A DNA stretch of 15,315 nucleotides from an uncultured Odoribacter sp. (GTDB lineage: Bacteria > Bacteroidota > Bacteroidia > Bacteroidales > Marinifilaceae), in the NCBI GenBank assembly GCA_905204385.1, contig CAJKZL010000018.1, forward strand, positions 1-15,315, read 5' to 3'. The notes under the pieces were generated by a model. The model worked only from the letters and a program-made list of their open reading frames with translations, did not search any database and was not told the origin of the DNA. Positions 7,909 through 14,983 of the stretch are shown here, piece after piece; the first letter of the stretch is position 1, and each line of letters begins with the position of its first letter. Position numbers and translations under genes: made by a program.

Positions 7909-8367
7909 ATGAAAAGATTCGTTCCTTTTCTTTTTATCCTCTTCTGCTTCGCCTGCAACTCCTCGGTAGTTTTCGAGCGGTACCAAGAAATTCCGGAAGA
8001 AACGTGGAGTCGGTATAATGTCCTGGAATTCAAAACGACCCTGGCGGACAGCGGATTTTATGATATCGCCTTATGCGTTCGCCATTCCACCGATTATGAA
8101 ATGGCCAACCTCTGGTGTTTTATTTCTACCCGAAGCCGGGCACCCAAAGAAATGAGAGACTCCGTCAATATGAAAATAGCAGCACCGGACGGACGCTGGC
8201 TTGGACAAGGATATAATATTAAAACCGTAGAACAGCCTATCGGCAAAAATCCCGTTTTTCTTCCTCAAGGAGAAATTGTGATTCGTATCGAACAAGGCAT
8301 GCGCCGGGAACAAATGAACGGCATAAAAAATGTTGGAATTAAAATAAGTACCCATGGCAAAGAATAA
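7909..8367 (+). CDS. gldH: GldH-family lipoprotein
   Basis: A 152-residue predicted lipoprotein: short charged N-terminus, hydrophobic stretch FVPFLFILFCF and lipid-attachment Cys16 (CFACNSS). The body (FERYQEIPEETWSRYNVLEF, then DSGFYDIALCVRH, NLWCFISTRS and a late IRIEQGMRREQMNGIKNVGIKI) fits the gliding-motility lipoprotein GldH family of Bacteroidota. GldH was first described as needed for gliding in Flavobacterium; homologues occur in non-gliding gut species, where the role is unclear. The gene follows the LD-carboxypeptidase by 13 bases, and its end overlaps the trmB start by 14 bases, so it is probably translationally coupled. The family call is from pattern memory of a fast-evolving protein, so moderate to good. 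Confidence 0.75.
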   Translation: MKRFVPFLFILFCFACNSSVVFERYQEIPEETWSRYNVLEFKTTLADSGFYDIALCVRHSTDYEMANLWCFISTRSRAPKEMRDSVNMKIAAPDGRWLGQGYNIKTVEQPIGKNPVFLPQGEIVIRIEQGMRREQMNGIKNVGIKISTHGKE

Positions 8368-9094
8368 ACTGGCAAAATTCGCCGAGATGGAGACCTTTCC
8401 GAATGTCTTACCACCCTGTCACGAAGAAATTTTCCGGAAGGATTACCGGCTGAAAGGGAAATGGAATACCGAAGTTTTTCGCAACGATCATCCCATCGTA
8501 CTGGAAATCGGATGCGGTAAAGGGGAATACACGGTTGAATTGGCAAAACTTTATCCGGATAAAAACTTTATCGGCCTGGATATTAAAGGAGCGAGAATGT
8601 GGAAAGGGGCCAAGACCGCTCAGGAAATGTCCATTCCCAACGTTGCCTTTTTGCGGATGTATGCCGAGATGTTGGAATCGGTATTCGCCCCGGAAGAGAT
8701 CGCGGAAATATGGATCACTTTTCCCGATCCTCAAATGGCCAAGGCCCGCAAACGCCTCACAGGTACCCGCTTCCTGACCTTATATCAAAAGATTCTGGCC
8801 CCTCACGCTTTGATTCACCTGAAAACGGACAGCCCTTTCCTGTACGAGTATACCACAGCCCTAATCCATACCAATCACTTACCTGAAACGATCAATACCG
8901 ACGACCTTTACGGCTGCGGCTTGGAAGACGAAATTCTGGGCATTAAAACTTTCTATGAAAAACAATGGTTAGCCCGAGGAAAGAAAATAAAGTACATCCG
9001 TTTTTCCCTGGAGACCGGAAGCCTTTTGTCGGAACCCGAGGTGGAAATAGAAAAAGACGATTATCATAGCGAAACCCGCTTTATGCCTCACTAA
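8354..9094 (+). CDS. trmB: tRNA (guanine-N7-)-methyltransferase
   Basis: Methylates G46 in the tRNA variable loop using S-adenosylmethionine. The protein has 246 residues. The SAM-binding motif I is VLEIGCGKGEYT (about 49-60), the acidic residue after the second strand is Asp76 in FIGLDIKGAR, and the family signature W-I-T-F-P-D-P lies at 120-126, followed by MAKARKRLTGTRFL. Gln replaces the Trp that many proteobacterial versions carry after PDP. The start ATG lies inside the end of the GldH-family gene (14-base overlap). The TAA at 9092-9094 is 7 bases from the end of the convergent regulator gene. Confidence 0.95.
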   Translation: MAKNKLAKFAEMETFPNVLPPCHEEIFRKDYRLKGKWNTEVFRNDHPIVLEIGCGKGEYTVELAKLYPDKNFIGLDIKGARMWKGAKTAQEMSIPNVAFLRMYAEMLESVFAPEEIAEIWITFPDPQMAKARKRLTGTRFLTLYQKILAPHALIHLKTDSPFLYEYTTALIHTNHLPETINTDDLYGCGLEDEILGIKTFYEKQWLARGKKIKYIRFSLETGSLLSEPEVEIEKDDYHSETRFMPH

Positions 9095-9101
9095 TATCCG
9101 T

Positions 9102-9443
9102 TTAGGGGTGAGGCAAATGCCTTTGAATGAAATTCACGTATTCCGATTCACTCATTTCAATTTCTACCAACACTTTCCTTTTTTCTTTCTGCTCCGTCTT
9201 CCCGGATGGAGAACGTTTTCCGATCACCTCGTTTTCCTGTTCCAGTTTGTCGGAAAACAGGCGGAAAAGATCTATGTTCAAAACCATACAAATCTGAAAG
9301 AGTAAATCCGTATCGATCGACCTTCTTTTAAATAAATGATAGATCAGGCTTCTTTCCTTATTTATCATCCGGGCAAATTGAGTGATCGATAACCCGCTCC
9401 GCTCGAACTCCTGTTTAATAATTTCACCGATATCCAATTCCAT
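9102..9443 (-). CDS. Small XRE-type helix-turn-helix regulator
   Basis: A 113-residue putative DNA-binding protein. The helix-turn-helix lies at about residues 17-45 (GLSITQFARMINKERSLIYH), followed by the packing helix IDTDLLFQICMVLNIDLFRLF. A charged linker (about 70-92) precedes a short C-terminal segment, VLVEIEMSESEYVNFIQRHL. I prefer the ATG at 9443 (MELDIGEIIKQEF) because homologues start close to this helix. An in-frame ATG at 9476 would add 11 residues. A TAnnTTTG-like element (CAAATTTA on the plus strand, 9449-9456) sits right before the preferred ATG but has no -33 partner, so a leaderless start is only a possibility. The gene is divergent from the big lipoprotein gene, making that a natural candidate target, and converges on trmB. 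Target and ligand are unknown. Confidence 0.8.
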   Translation of the reverse strand: MELDIGEIIKQEFERSGLSITQFARMINKERSLIYHLFKRRSIDTDLLFQICMVLNIDLFRLFSDKLEQENEVIGKRSPSGKTEQKEKRKVLVEIEMSESEYVNFIQRHLPHP

Positions 9444-9486
9444 ACTCACAAATTTATAAGAATCTCCCTTCACCATGGATAATTTA

Positions 9487-9559
9487 TTGTAGCAATATCA
9501 ACGCAATTTTGTGGAAAAAAGTTTGCGTGTGTAAAATTATATCCATACATTTGTAGCAA
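9487..9559. repeat. Direct repeat TTGTAGCAA, possible operator pair
   Basis: The nonamer TTGTAGCAA occurs at 9487-9495 and 9551-9559, 64 bases apart, in the divergent region between the XRE regulator and the lipoprotein. The second copy overlaps the lipoprotein -7 element. A looser copy, ATGTAGTAA, lies at 9604-9612. Placement suggests regulator binding sites, but the sequence is AT-rich and chance is possible. Confidence 0.3.
9522..9553 (+). promoter_or_regulatory. Bacteroidota-type promoter of the surface lipoprotein
   Basis: TTTG (9522-9525), a 20-base spacer, then TACATTTG (9546-9553): an exact fit to TTTG-N19-21-TAnnTTTG. Transcription would start near 9560, leaving a leader of about 108 bases before the ATG at 9668. 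This is the best promoter match in the window. Confidence 0.75.
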
Positions 9560-9667
9560 AATTTAATCACAAAACAAAAGAGTATAAAATTTTCACCACA
9601 AAAATGTAGTAAAACAGCAACAACGCACTACTAAATTCTTTGATCTATTAATTATAATTAAAAAGGT

Positions 9668-12565
9668 ATGAACAAGAAGTTGATTTTTTTAAAAAAGACG
9701 TTATTAACTGCAATGGTAATCGGTCTTGCCGTTCCTTCTTTTACGGGATGTAAGGACTATGACGACGACATCGACGAATTATGGGTTGCAGTCAATAAAA
9801 ACACAGAGAGTATTAACAATCTGAAAAAGGAAATTGAAAACGGAGCGCTGATCAGCGATGTAACCTCCGATGACAAGGGAATCACCATTACTCTTTCGAA
9901 TGGCAATATTTATAAATTAAATCACGGCACCAACGGTACAAATGGTACTAACGGAAAAGACGGAGTGAACGGCACCAACGGAAAAGATGGTATCGACGGT
10001 AAAGACGGTATCGACGGCAAAACGCCGATCATCGGAGTGAACCCGTTAACCAATAAACTGGCCTACAAATACGCCACAGCAGACGCCTGGACGGACATTG
10101 CCGATATGCCGACCTGCGACATCACCGTCGATGATTTCGCCTTTACACTGGATGATGAGGGGTATTTGTTCCTGAATGGCGTAAAGGTAGGCGATGTTTC
10201 GCTTAAAGGTCCTCAGGGAGAAACAGGCACAGGTATCAATGGAGTGAGCGTTTCCGAAATGTGGATCGACACGGAAGGCATACTCTGGTGGAAAGATTCC
10301 AACGGAAATTCACATGAACTGTCCAAAGAGACCGGAGAAAAGGGAGAGACTCCTGCGTTGCCCTCATTCGAATTCCAACTGGACGGAACCGATCTGAAAG
10401 TCAGCATCGGAGGCGGAGCATTTACATCCATCGGTAAAATCGACAAACCCAGTTTCACTTTCAAGGTTGAAAACGGAGAATTGATGGTAAACAACGAAAC
10501 GGTCGCCGGCTTTGCCGAAGCGGTGAAAAATTCCATCATAGCAAATCTTACCTTAACACTGGGCGAAGACAATCAGCTGATGATCAACGGAACGAAACCT
10601 TCAGGAGTATATATCCGGAATTCTTTCATCCAGGAAAAAGTGGAAGCCAATACCAATACTGTACTGGGCTATTATTTGAACATGCCGGATGAAAACGGAA
10701 CATTCATCACTATTTATCTGCCTAAATTCAGTGAAGGCTATGTGTTGAAACAATTGGCTTTACTCCCGACCCAGAATGGTAAAATCAGCCTCAGCAGTCT
10801 GACTTGCTACAAGGAAAATGCTTACTGGGATACGGAAAAACACACGGACGAAAACAAATTGACTTTCGGACAAAACGACGTAACCTTCCAGTTCCGCTTA
10901 TATCCTGCACCGGACAAATCCTATAAGCCACAAGTCAACTTTATTTTTGACCGGTATGTAGGCACCAAAGCCGCCGGATTCAGTGTCGAAAGTGCAACTG
11001 CAGAACCTGTCATGGATAATTTGTATGAAGTGAACGTTGCTTCAAACGGAGAGATCACGGCGAACGACATCGTAGCCCTGAAAATAGGTAATATTGCCTC
11101 CAATTATATGGGATTTGAAGTGAGCAATCTGGATTTCACCACCAATCTGAGCCAGAACTATTCCTTCAAATTTGACAAAGTCGAAGAAGGCTTCACCAAT
11201 TGGTTGACAGCGCATAAACTAGGCTATGACAATACACTAGGCCACTCTTTCGCTTGTAAATATGTGGATGCCTCCGGTAAAACCCTCACCGGATATACGG
11301 TTACCTACAAAATTGTGGCACAAAATGATGAAGCCAAAACTTATTTTGTCATCGATGGAATGAAGATCAAAGCCAAAAACAGTCTGCCCTCCACCAGCAT
11401 CGGCACTAAAGGCAAGTTCCACGTTTTGGCAATGGTCGGAAGCGGCATTCTGGACGATCAGGAAATCGAAATTACCCTGTCCTATCCTGACGAGGATTCC
11501 GAATATTCTGCCATCGTTCCCCTCATCACCTTACCGAATATGAAAGATATGGTTGTAGGCGCAGACAAAGCTCCTATTCTAAGCGATAATGACCGGCTCA
11601 CAATGGCTCAAACTTTGAAAATTTCCAAGGAAGATTTGGCCTCTAAAACAATCGGATATGCCGTTTGGAAAGACAAAGAACACACCGTGCAGGCTACCGA
11701 TATCGAAAGCAATGGCGAAATCGACCCGGATGTAACCAAAGTGAAAGCGGGAACTTATTACATCGTGATTACCGTCAAAGATGGTGCAAAAGAAATTCTG
11801 ACCGCCACCAAAGAAGTAACGATCAAAGTTGTACAGGACCAGACCATCGAACAGGTAATCGGTTATTGGGACAATAATAAAGCCAGAATTTTAGGTGCAG
11901 GAATCAACGGCACTTGGGTAATGCAATTCAAATTGAATGACGCACTGAAAGTAGGTACCGGTTATGAACTTAAATATACGGTTACAAGCGGCAAAGAACT
12001 AGTTACCATTACCGATGGAGTAGTAGTTCTGAAAGAGGAGGTTGAAGGAAAGAAGGTCGATTTAGCAGACGACCAAACCGTAACGATCAAAGCAGAAATC
12101 GTCGATAAGGGTGGCAACATCGTAAGCAAACAAGCAGAAACTTACACCCTTGTATTTGTCAGCCCGTTCAAGAACAGTAAATTCGAGAGCAAAGCAAAAG
12201 AATATACCCTTTACAATGAAGATGAGAAGGACAAACTTTCCATCGACCTATCGAAAGAAATCAGCCTCTCCACCACCATCGGCAAAGAGTATGTCATCAT
12301 CGACAATACAGGAAAAATCAATGATGCAAATGCTGCCTTGTTTGGAGTTGATAAACCTCTGGAATATAAATTAACGACTCCTAACACCGACCTGACCATA
12401 AGCGGAGGCACCATAACATGGGATCCCAACCAGACGATCGGAGCGCAATTCCAGGGATTCGACGCCCAAGTGAAGATCACGATAAAGAGCAAATACCATG
12501 ATCTCACCAAAACCCTTACAATTCATGTAAAACCGGGGAAATCCCCAGCCGTTGAAGAAGAATAA
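9668..12565 (+). CDS. Large surface lipoprotein with collagen-like Gly-X-Y tract
   Basis: A 965-residue predicted surface protein of unknown function. The lipoprotein signal ends at Cys28 (PSFTGC). The next residues, KDYDDDID, resemble the acidic lipoprotein export signal that sends Bacteroidota lipoproteins to the cell surface. A short helical, possibly coiled-coil stretch (about 36-58) leads to 11 Gly-X-Y triplets at 87-119 (GTN, GKD, GVN, GID units). Shorter Gly-rich pieces follow near 181-187 (GPQGETG) and 223-228 (GEKGET). The front end resembles the DUF4988-type N-terminus of Bacteroidales surface proteins. The rest looks like a chain of beta-sandwich modules rich in Thr, Val, Lys and Asp, with no catalytic motif I recognise. 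The gene has its own strong promoter and terminator and is divergent from an XRE regulator. Adhesin, glycan-binding or structural roles are all possible. Confidence 0.85.
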   Translation: MNKKLIFLKKTLLTAMVIGLAVPSFTGCKDYDDDIDELWVAVNKNTESINNLKKEIENGALISDVTSDDKGITITLSNGNIYKLNHGTNGTNGTNGKDGVNGTNGKDGIDGKDGIDGKTPIIGVNPLTNKLAYKYATADAWTDIADMPTCDITVDDFAFTLDDEGYLFLNGVKVGDVSLKGPQGETGTGINGVSVSEMWIDTEGILWWKDSNGNSHELSKETGEKGETPALPSFEFQLDGTDLKVSIGGGAFTSIGKIDKPSFTFKVENGELMVNNETVAGFAEAVKNSIIANLTLTLGEDNQLMINGTKPSGVYIRNSFIQEKVEANTNTVLGYYLNMPDENGTFITIYLPKFSEGYVLKQLALLPTQNGKISLSSLTCYKENAYWDTEKHTDENKLTFGQNDVTFQFRLYPAPDKSYKPQVNFIFDRYVGTKAAGFSVESATAEPVMDNLYEVNVASNGEITANDIVALKIGNIASNYMGFEVSNLDFTTNLSQNYSFKFDKVEEGFTNWLTAHKLGYDNTLGHSFACKYVDASGKTLTGYTVTYKIVAQNDEAKTYFVIDGMKIKAKNSLPSTSIGTKGKFHVLAMVGSGILDDQEIEITLSYPDEDSEYSAIVPLITLPNMKDMVVGADKAPILSDNDRLTMAQTLKISKEDLASKTIGYAVWKDKEHTVQATDIESNGEIDPDVTKVKAGTYYIVITVKDGAKEILTATKEVTIKVVQDQTIEQVIGYWDNNKARILGAGINGTWVMQFKLNDALKVGTGYELKYTVTSGKELVTITDGVVVLKEEVEGKKVDLADDQTVTIKAEIVDKGGNIVSKQAETYTLVFVSPFKNSKFESKAKEYTLYNEDEKDKLSIDLSKEISLSTTIGKEYVIIDNTGKINDANAALFGVDKPLEYKLTTPNTDLTISGGTITWDPNQTIGAQFQGFDAQVKITIKSKYHDLTKTLTIHVKPGKSPAVEEE
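9926..10024 (+). repeat. Coding repeat for the collagen-like tract
   Basis: Eleven nine-base units each encode Gly-X-Y (X-Y being Thr-Asn, Lys-Asp, Val-Asn or Ile-Asp, and finally Lys-Thr). Codons vary between units (GGC, GGT and GGA for Gly), so the tract is older than a fresh slippage array but could still change length by recombination. Confidence 0.85.
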
Positions 12566-12584
12566 TCCACGGTAAACTCCTGAT

Positions 12585-12621
12585 AAAGGTTGATCGGATC
12601 GATTTCCGGTCAACCTTTTTT
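12585..12621 (+). terminator. Intrinsic terminator of the surface lipoprotein gene
   Basis: Stem AAAGGTTGATCGG (12585-12597) pairs with CCGGTCAACCTTT (12606-12618) with one G-T wobble and an 8-base loop, followed by more T to 12621. It starts 20 bases after the stop codon. Confidence 0.8.
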
Positions 12622-12670
12622 ATTCGAGCCTCCTTTGTTTCGGTCATGGTCGCTGCCTAAAAAAAATCCT

Positions 12671-12678
12671 TATCTTTG
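12671..12678 (+). promoter_or_regulatory. -7 element of the mnmA promoter
   Basis: TATCTTTG, an exact TAnnTTTG match, 22 bases before the mnmA ATG at 12701. A TTTG at 12634-12637 is too far upstream to be the -33 element, and no better one is seen. The predicted leader is short. Confidence 0.55.
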
Positions 12679-12700
12679 CATTTCATTATACTCTCAGATT

Positions 12701-13780
12701 ATGCCTAAAGTATTAATAGCCATGAGCGGCGGCATCGACAGTACGGTTGCAGCCATGTTATTGCTGAAACAAGGATATGAATTGGTCGGGGTGACTTACC
12801 GTACCTTCGACAATATTTCGCGCGGATGTATGGAAAAAGAAAAAGGATGCTGCAGCGTCGACTCCCTGTTCGAGGCCAAACGAATGGCTCAGGAGTTGGG
12901 ATTCGAGCACCATATTCTGGATATCCGTCAGGAGTTTGAAGAACATGTCATCCGTAATTTTATCGATGAATATCTGCGCGGGCGGACTCCCAATCCCTGC
13001 GTGATATGCAATTCGACGATCAAGTGGGGCAAACTGCTGGAAACGGCGGACGAACTGGGCTGTGATTTCATTGCCACCGGACATTATGCCCGAATCGGCA
13101 AACTCGATGACCGCTGGTATTTGCGCAAAGGCGCCGATTTCAGCAAAGACCAGACTTACTTCCTCTGGACCCTCACCCAAGAGAATCTTTCCAGGACGAT
13201 ATTTCCCTTGGGAGAATTGACGAAAACCGAAGTACGCAAAATAGCTTTCGAGCAAGGGTATGAGAAACTATCCCGGAAAAGAGAAAGTCAGGAAATCTGT
13301 TTCATTCCCGACAATGATTACCGCACCTTTTTAGCTGCCCACGTAGAAAACTACAACGAAAAATATGGTCCGGGGTACTTCGTCGACACCCAAGGGAAAA
13401 AACTAGGTCTGCATAAAGGCTTTCCCAATTATACAATAGGCCAGCGTAAAGGCCTGGGCATCGCCCTGGGACAACCGATGTTTGTCCTGGCCATCCATCC
13501 TGAAGACAATACGGTGGTGCTAGGAACCCGGGAAGAATTGCAAGGCAAAACCTTCTTTGCCCAAAACATCAATCTGATGAAATATGCCCACATTCCGGAA
13601 GGGAAGGGGATTACAGCCAAAATCCGTTACCGGACCGAAGGGAAAACCGCTTCGCTTTATCCCGAAGGCAACCGGATCAGGGTGGTATTTCACGAAAATA
13701 TAGATTCCATCACCCCCGGCCAAAGTGCGGTATTCTACGAAGGCGACGACGTGGTGGGCGGAGGTGTAATTGCGGGCTAA
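12701..13780 (+). CDS. mnmA: tRNA-specific 2-thiouridylase
   Basis: Makes 2-thiouridine at wobble position 34 of tRNAs for Lys, Glu and Gln by ATP-dependent adenylation and sulfur transfer. The protein has 359 residues. The PP-loop SGGIDS lies at 9-14. The two catalytic cysteines are Cys100 in NPCVICN and Cys200 in SQEICFIPD, matching the spacing in the E. coli enzyme. TGHYARI (126-132) and QRKGLGIALGQP are further family motifs. A CysCys pair at 50-51 in EKGCCSVDSLFEAKRMA is an insertion-like feature of this subgroup. The start MPKVLIAMSGG was chosen because the PP-loop strand begins there and a -7 element lies just before it. An ATG at 12590 would translate the preceding terminator. Confidence 0.95.
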   Translation: MPKVLIAMSGGIDSTVAAMLLLKQGYELVGVTYRTFDNISRGCMEKEKGCCSVDSLFEAKRMAQELGFEHHILDIRQEFEEHVIRNFIDEYLRGRTPNPCVICNSTIKWGKLLETADELGCDFIATGHYARIGKLDDRWYLRKGADFSKDQTYFLWTLTQENLSRTIFPLGELTKTEVRKIAFEQGYEKLSRKRESQEICFIPDNDYRTFLAAHVENYNEKYGPGYFVDTQGKKLGLHKGFPNYTIGQRKGLGIALGQPMFVLAIHPEDNTVVLGTREELQGKTFFAQNINLMKYAHIPEGKGITAKIRYRTEGKTASLYPEGNRIRVVFHENIDSITPGQSAVFYEGDDVVGGGVIAG

Positions 13781-13810
13781 AAAAAGCGAAAGCCGGGCTT
13801 TCGCTTTTTT
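13780..13810. terminator. Bidirectional terminator shared by mnmA and ddl
   Basis: Six A, GCGAAAGC (13786-13793), a three-base loop, GCTTTCGC (13797-13804), then six T. The symmetric stem with A-run and T-run serves both convergent genes. It begins within the last base of the mnmA stop codon and ends just past the ddl stop codon. Confidence 0.85.
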
Positions 13811-13811
13811 A

Positions 13812-14795
13812 CTATTCTTTCTTTTTCAGCTTATCTTCGATAATTTCCGTAAGGACCTCCTTCAAGCTACATCCCATCACCCGCACCATCTTCGGAACAA
13901 AGCTATTGGCAGTCATTCCAGGCGTAGTATTCACTTCCAGCATGATAATCTCATCGCCGCGGACAAACCCGTCGATACGGACAATCCCCTCACACCTCAG
14001 GATATCGTAAACTTCTGAAGCCATCTCCTGAATCCGTCCGGTAATCTCTTCCGAAAACCGTCCGGGAATGATCTCGTCGGACATGGTTGCATCATACTTA
14101 GCCTCATAGTCAAAAAATTCTTTTTTCGGAATCACTTCGGCTACCGGCATGATCACCTTTTTACCTCCTACTTTATACAATCCACAGGTAAATTCCGTTC
14201 CGTCGATAAAACTCTCCACCAAAATTTCCCTGCACTTGCTGAACGCCTCCGCTACAGCGGCATCGAAATCTTCAGCCGTCTTCACTTTCGATACGCCGAA
14301 GCTGGACCCCTCTGCATTAGGCTTCACAAAACAAGGCAAACCGACAGCCCCCAGAACCGCCTCTTTATCGAAATGCTGCCCCCGGGTCAACATCACCGGA
14401 TGGGTCGTATCGATTCCGAAGCCGTTCAGATAATTGGTGCAGGTGTATTTGTCGAAAGTCAATGCCTCACAGAGGGCGGAACAAGTGGAATAAGGCACCC
14501 CCATCATATCCAGGTACCCTTGCAGCATTCCGTTCTCACCAGGATTCCCGTGAATCGTGATATAGGCAAAGTCGAAAATGATTTTTGCACCCTCACATAC
14601 AAACGAAAAATCGTTCTTATCCACCGGATACCGGACATCATCCACCTCGACATGCCAATCGCGTCCCCGGAGTATCATCAGATACTTATTATATTTTTCT
14701 CCATCCAGCTCATTGAATATATGACTTCCGGATTTCAAAGAGACTCCATATTCGGAAGAATTACCACCTGCAATTACTACTACGTTTTTTTTCAT
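13812..14795 (-). CDS. ddl: D-alanine--D-alanine ligase
   Basis: Joins two D-alanines with ATP to make the dipeptide that ends peptidoglycan precursors. The 327 residues form an ATP-grasp enzyme. N-terminal GGNSSEYGVSLKSG (10-23) and HGNPGENGMLQG (82-93) are substrate-side motifs. The ATP-binding lysine segment is FVKPNAEGSSFGVSK (156-170). The metal ligands are Asp275 (RIDGF), Glu287 and Asn289 (LEVNTTPGMTANSF). The start MKKNVVVIAGGNSSE was chosen because it opens the first strand; an upstream ATG at 14888 would translate the heptad repeat. It ends in a tandem TAG-TAA. It is convergent with mnmA and divergent from the aminotransferase. Confidence 0.96.
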   Translation of the reverse strand: MKKNVVVIAGGNSSEYGVSLKSGSHIFNELDGEKYNKYLMILRGRDWHVEVDDVRYPVDKNDFSFVCEGAKIIFDFAYITIHGNPGENGMLQGYLDMMGVPYSTCSALCEALTFDKYTCTNYLNGFGIDTTHPVMLTRGQHFDKEAVLGAVGLPCFVKPNAEGSSFGVSKVKTAEDFDAAVAEAFSKCREILVESFIDGTEFTCGLYKVGGKKVIMPVAEVIPKKEFFDYEAKYDATMSDEIIPGRFSEEITGRIQEMASEVYDILRCEGIVRIDGFVRGDEIIMLEVNTTPGMTANSFVPKMVRVMGCSLKEVLTEIIEDKLKKKE

Positions 14796-14858
14796 CACTG
14801 TAAATATTACTTGATTATCGGCCGATGAACATCTTCTTTTTCCATCCACCACCGGATA

Positions 14859-14866
14859 CAAAATTA
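14859..14866 (-). promoter_or_regulatory. -7 element of the ddl promoter
   Basis: TAATTTTG on the minus strand fits TAnnTTTG, with a TTGG 18 bases upstream inside the heptad repeat as a possible -33 element. The leader to the ATG at 14795 would be about 58 bases. Confidence 0.5.
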
Positions 14867-14893
14867 ATTTCCAATTTTCAATTTCCAATTTCC
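14866..14893. repeat. Degenerate heptanucleotide repeat (AATTTYC x4)
   Basis: Four consecutive heptads on the plus strand: AATTTCC, AATTTTC, AATTTCC, AATTTCC. They cover the upstream part of the ddl promoter. The unit is closely related to the reverse complement of the GAAAATT repeat at 6871-6898 (AATTTTC), so the two tracts have opposite orientation in the window. Confidence 0.85.
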
Positions 14894-14935
14894 CTTCCTC
14901 ATTTTATTTTCAAACCAATCTTGATAAAAATAATA

Positions 14936-14943
14936 TATCTTTG
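14936..14943 (+). promoter_or_regulatory. -7 element of the aminotransferase promoter
   Basis: TATCTTTG, an exact TAnnTTTG match, 40 bases before the ATG at 14984. No clean -33 element is visible in the AT-rich upstream sequence. Confidence 0.5.
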
Positions 14944-14983
14944 TCCCCCAATTTATAACACACAACCTATAATTTTACAAGGA

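Noticed and set aside
9084..9115. Hairpin TGCCTCAC / GTGAGGCA between the convergent trmB and XRE genes as a terminator
   Set aside because: The stem is only eight bases, has a long loop, lies partly inside both coding ends and lacks a T-run on either side.
9926..10024. CRISPR-like or tandem DNA array
   Set aside because: The periodicity is nine bases and encodes Gly-X-Y; there are no spacers, and codon variation shows it is a protein repeat.
12590..12700. N-terminal extension of mnmA by 37 residues
   Set aside because: It would read through the lipoprotein terminator and the mnmA -7 element; the PP-loop strand starts at the ATG at 12701.
14796..14888. N-terminal extension of ddl by 31 residues
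   Set aside because: It translates the promoter and heptad repeat, and the enzyme core begins at MKKNVVVIAGGNSSE.
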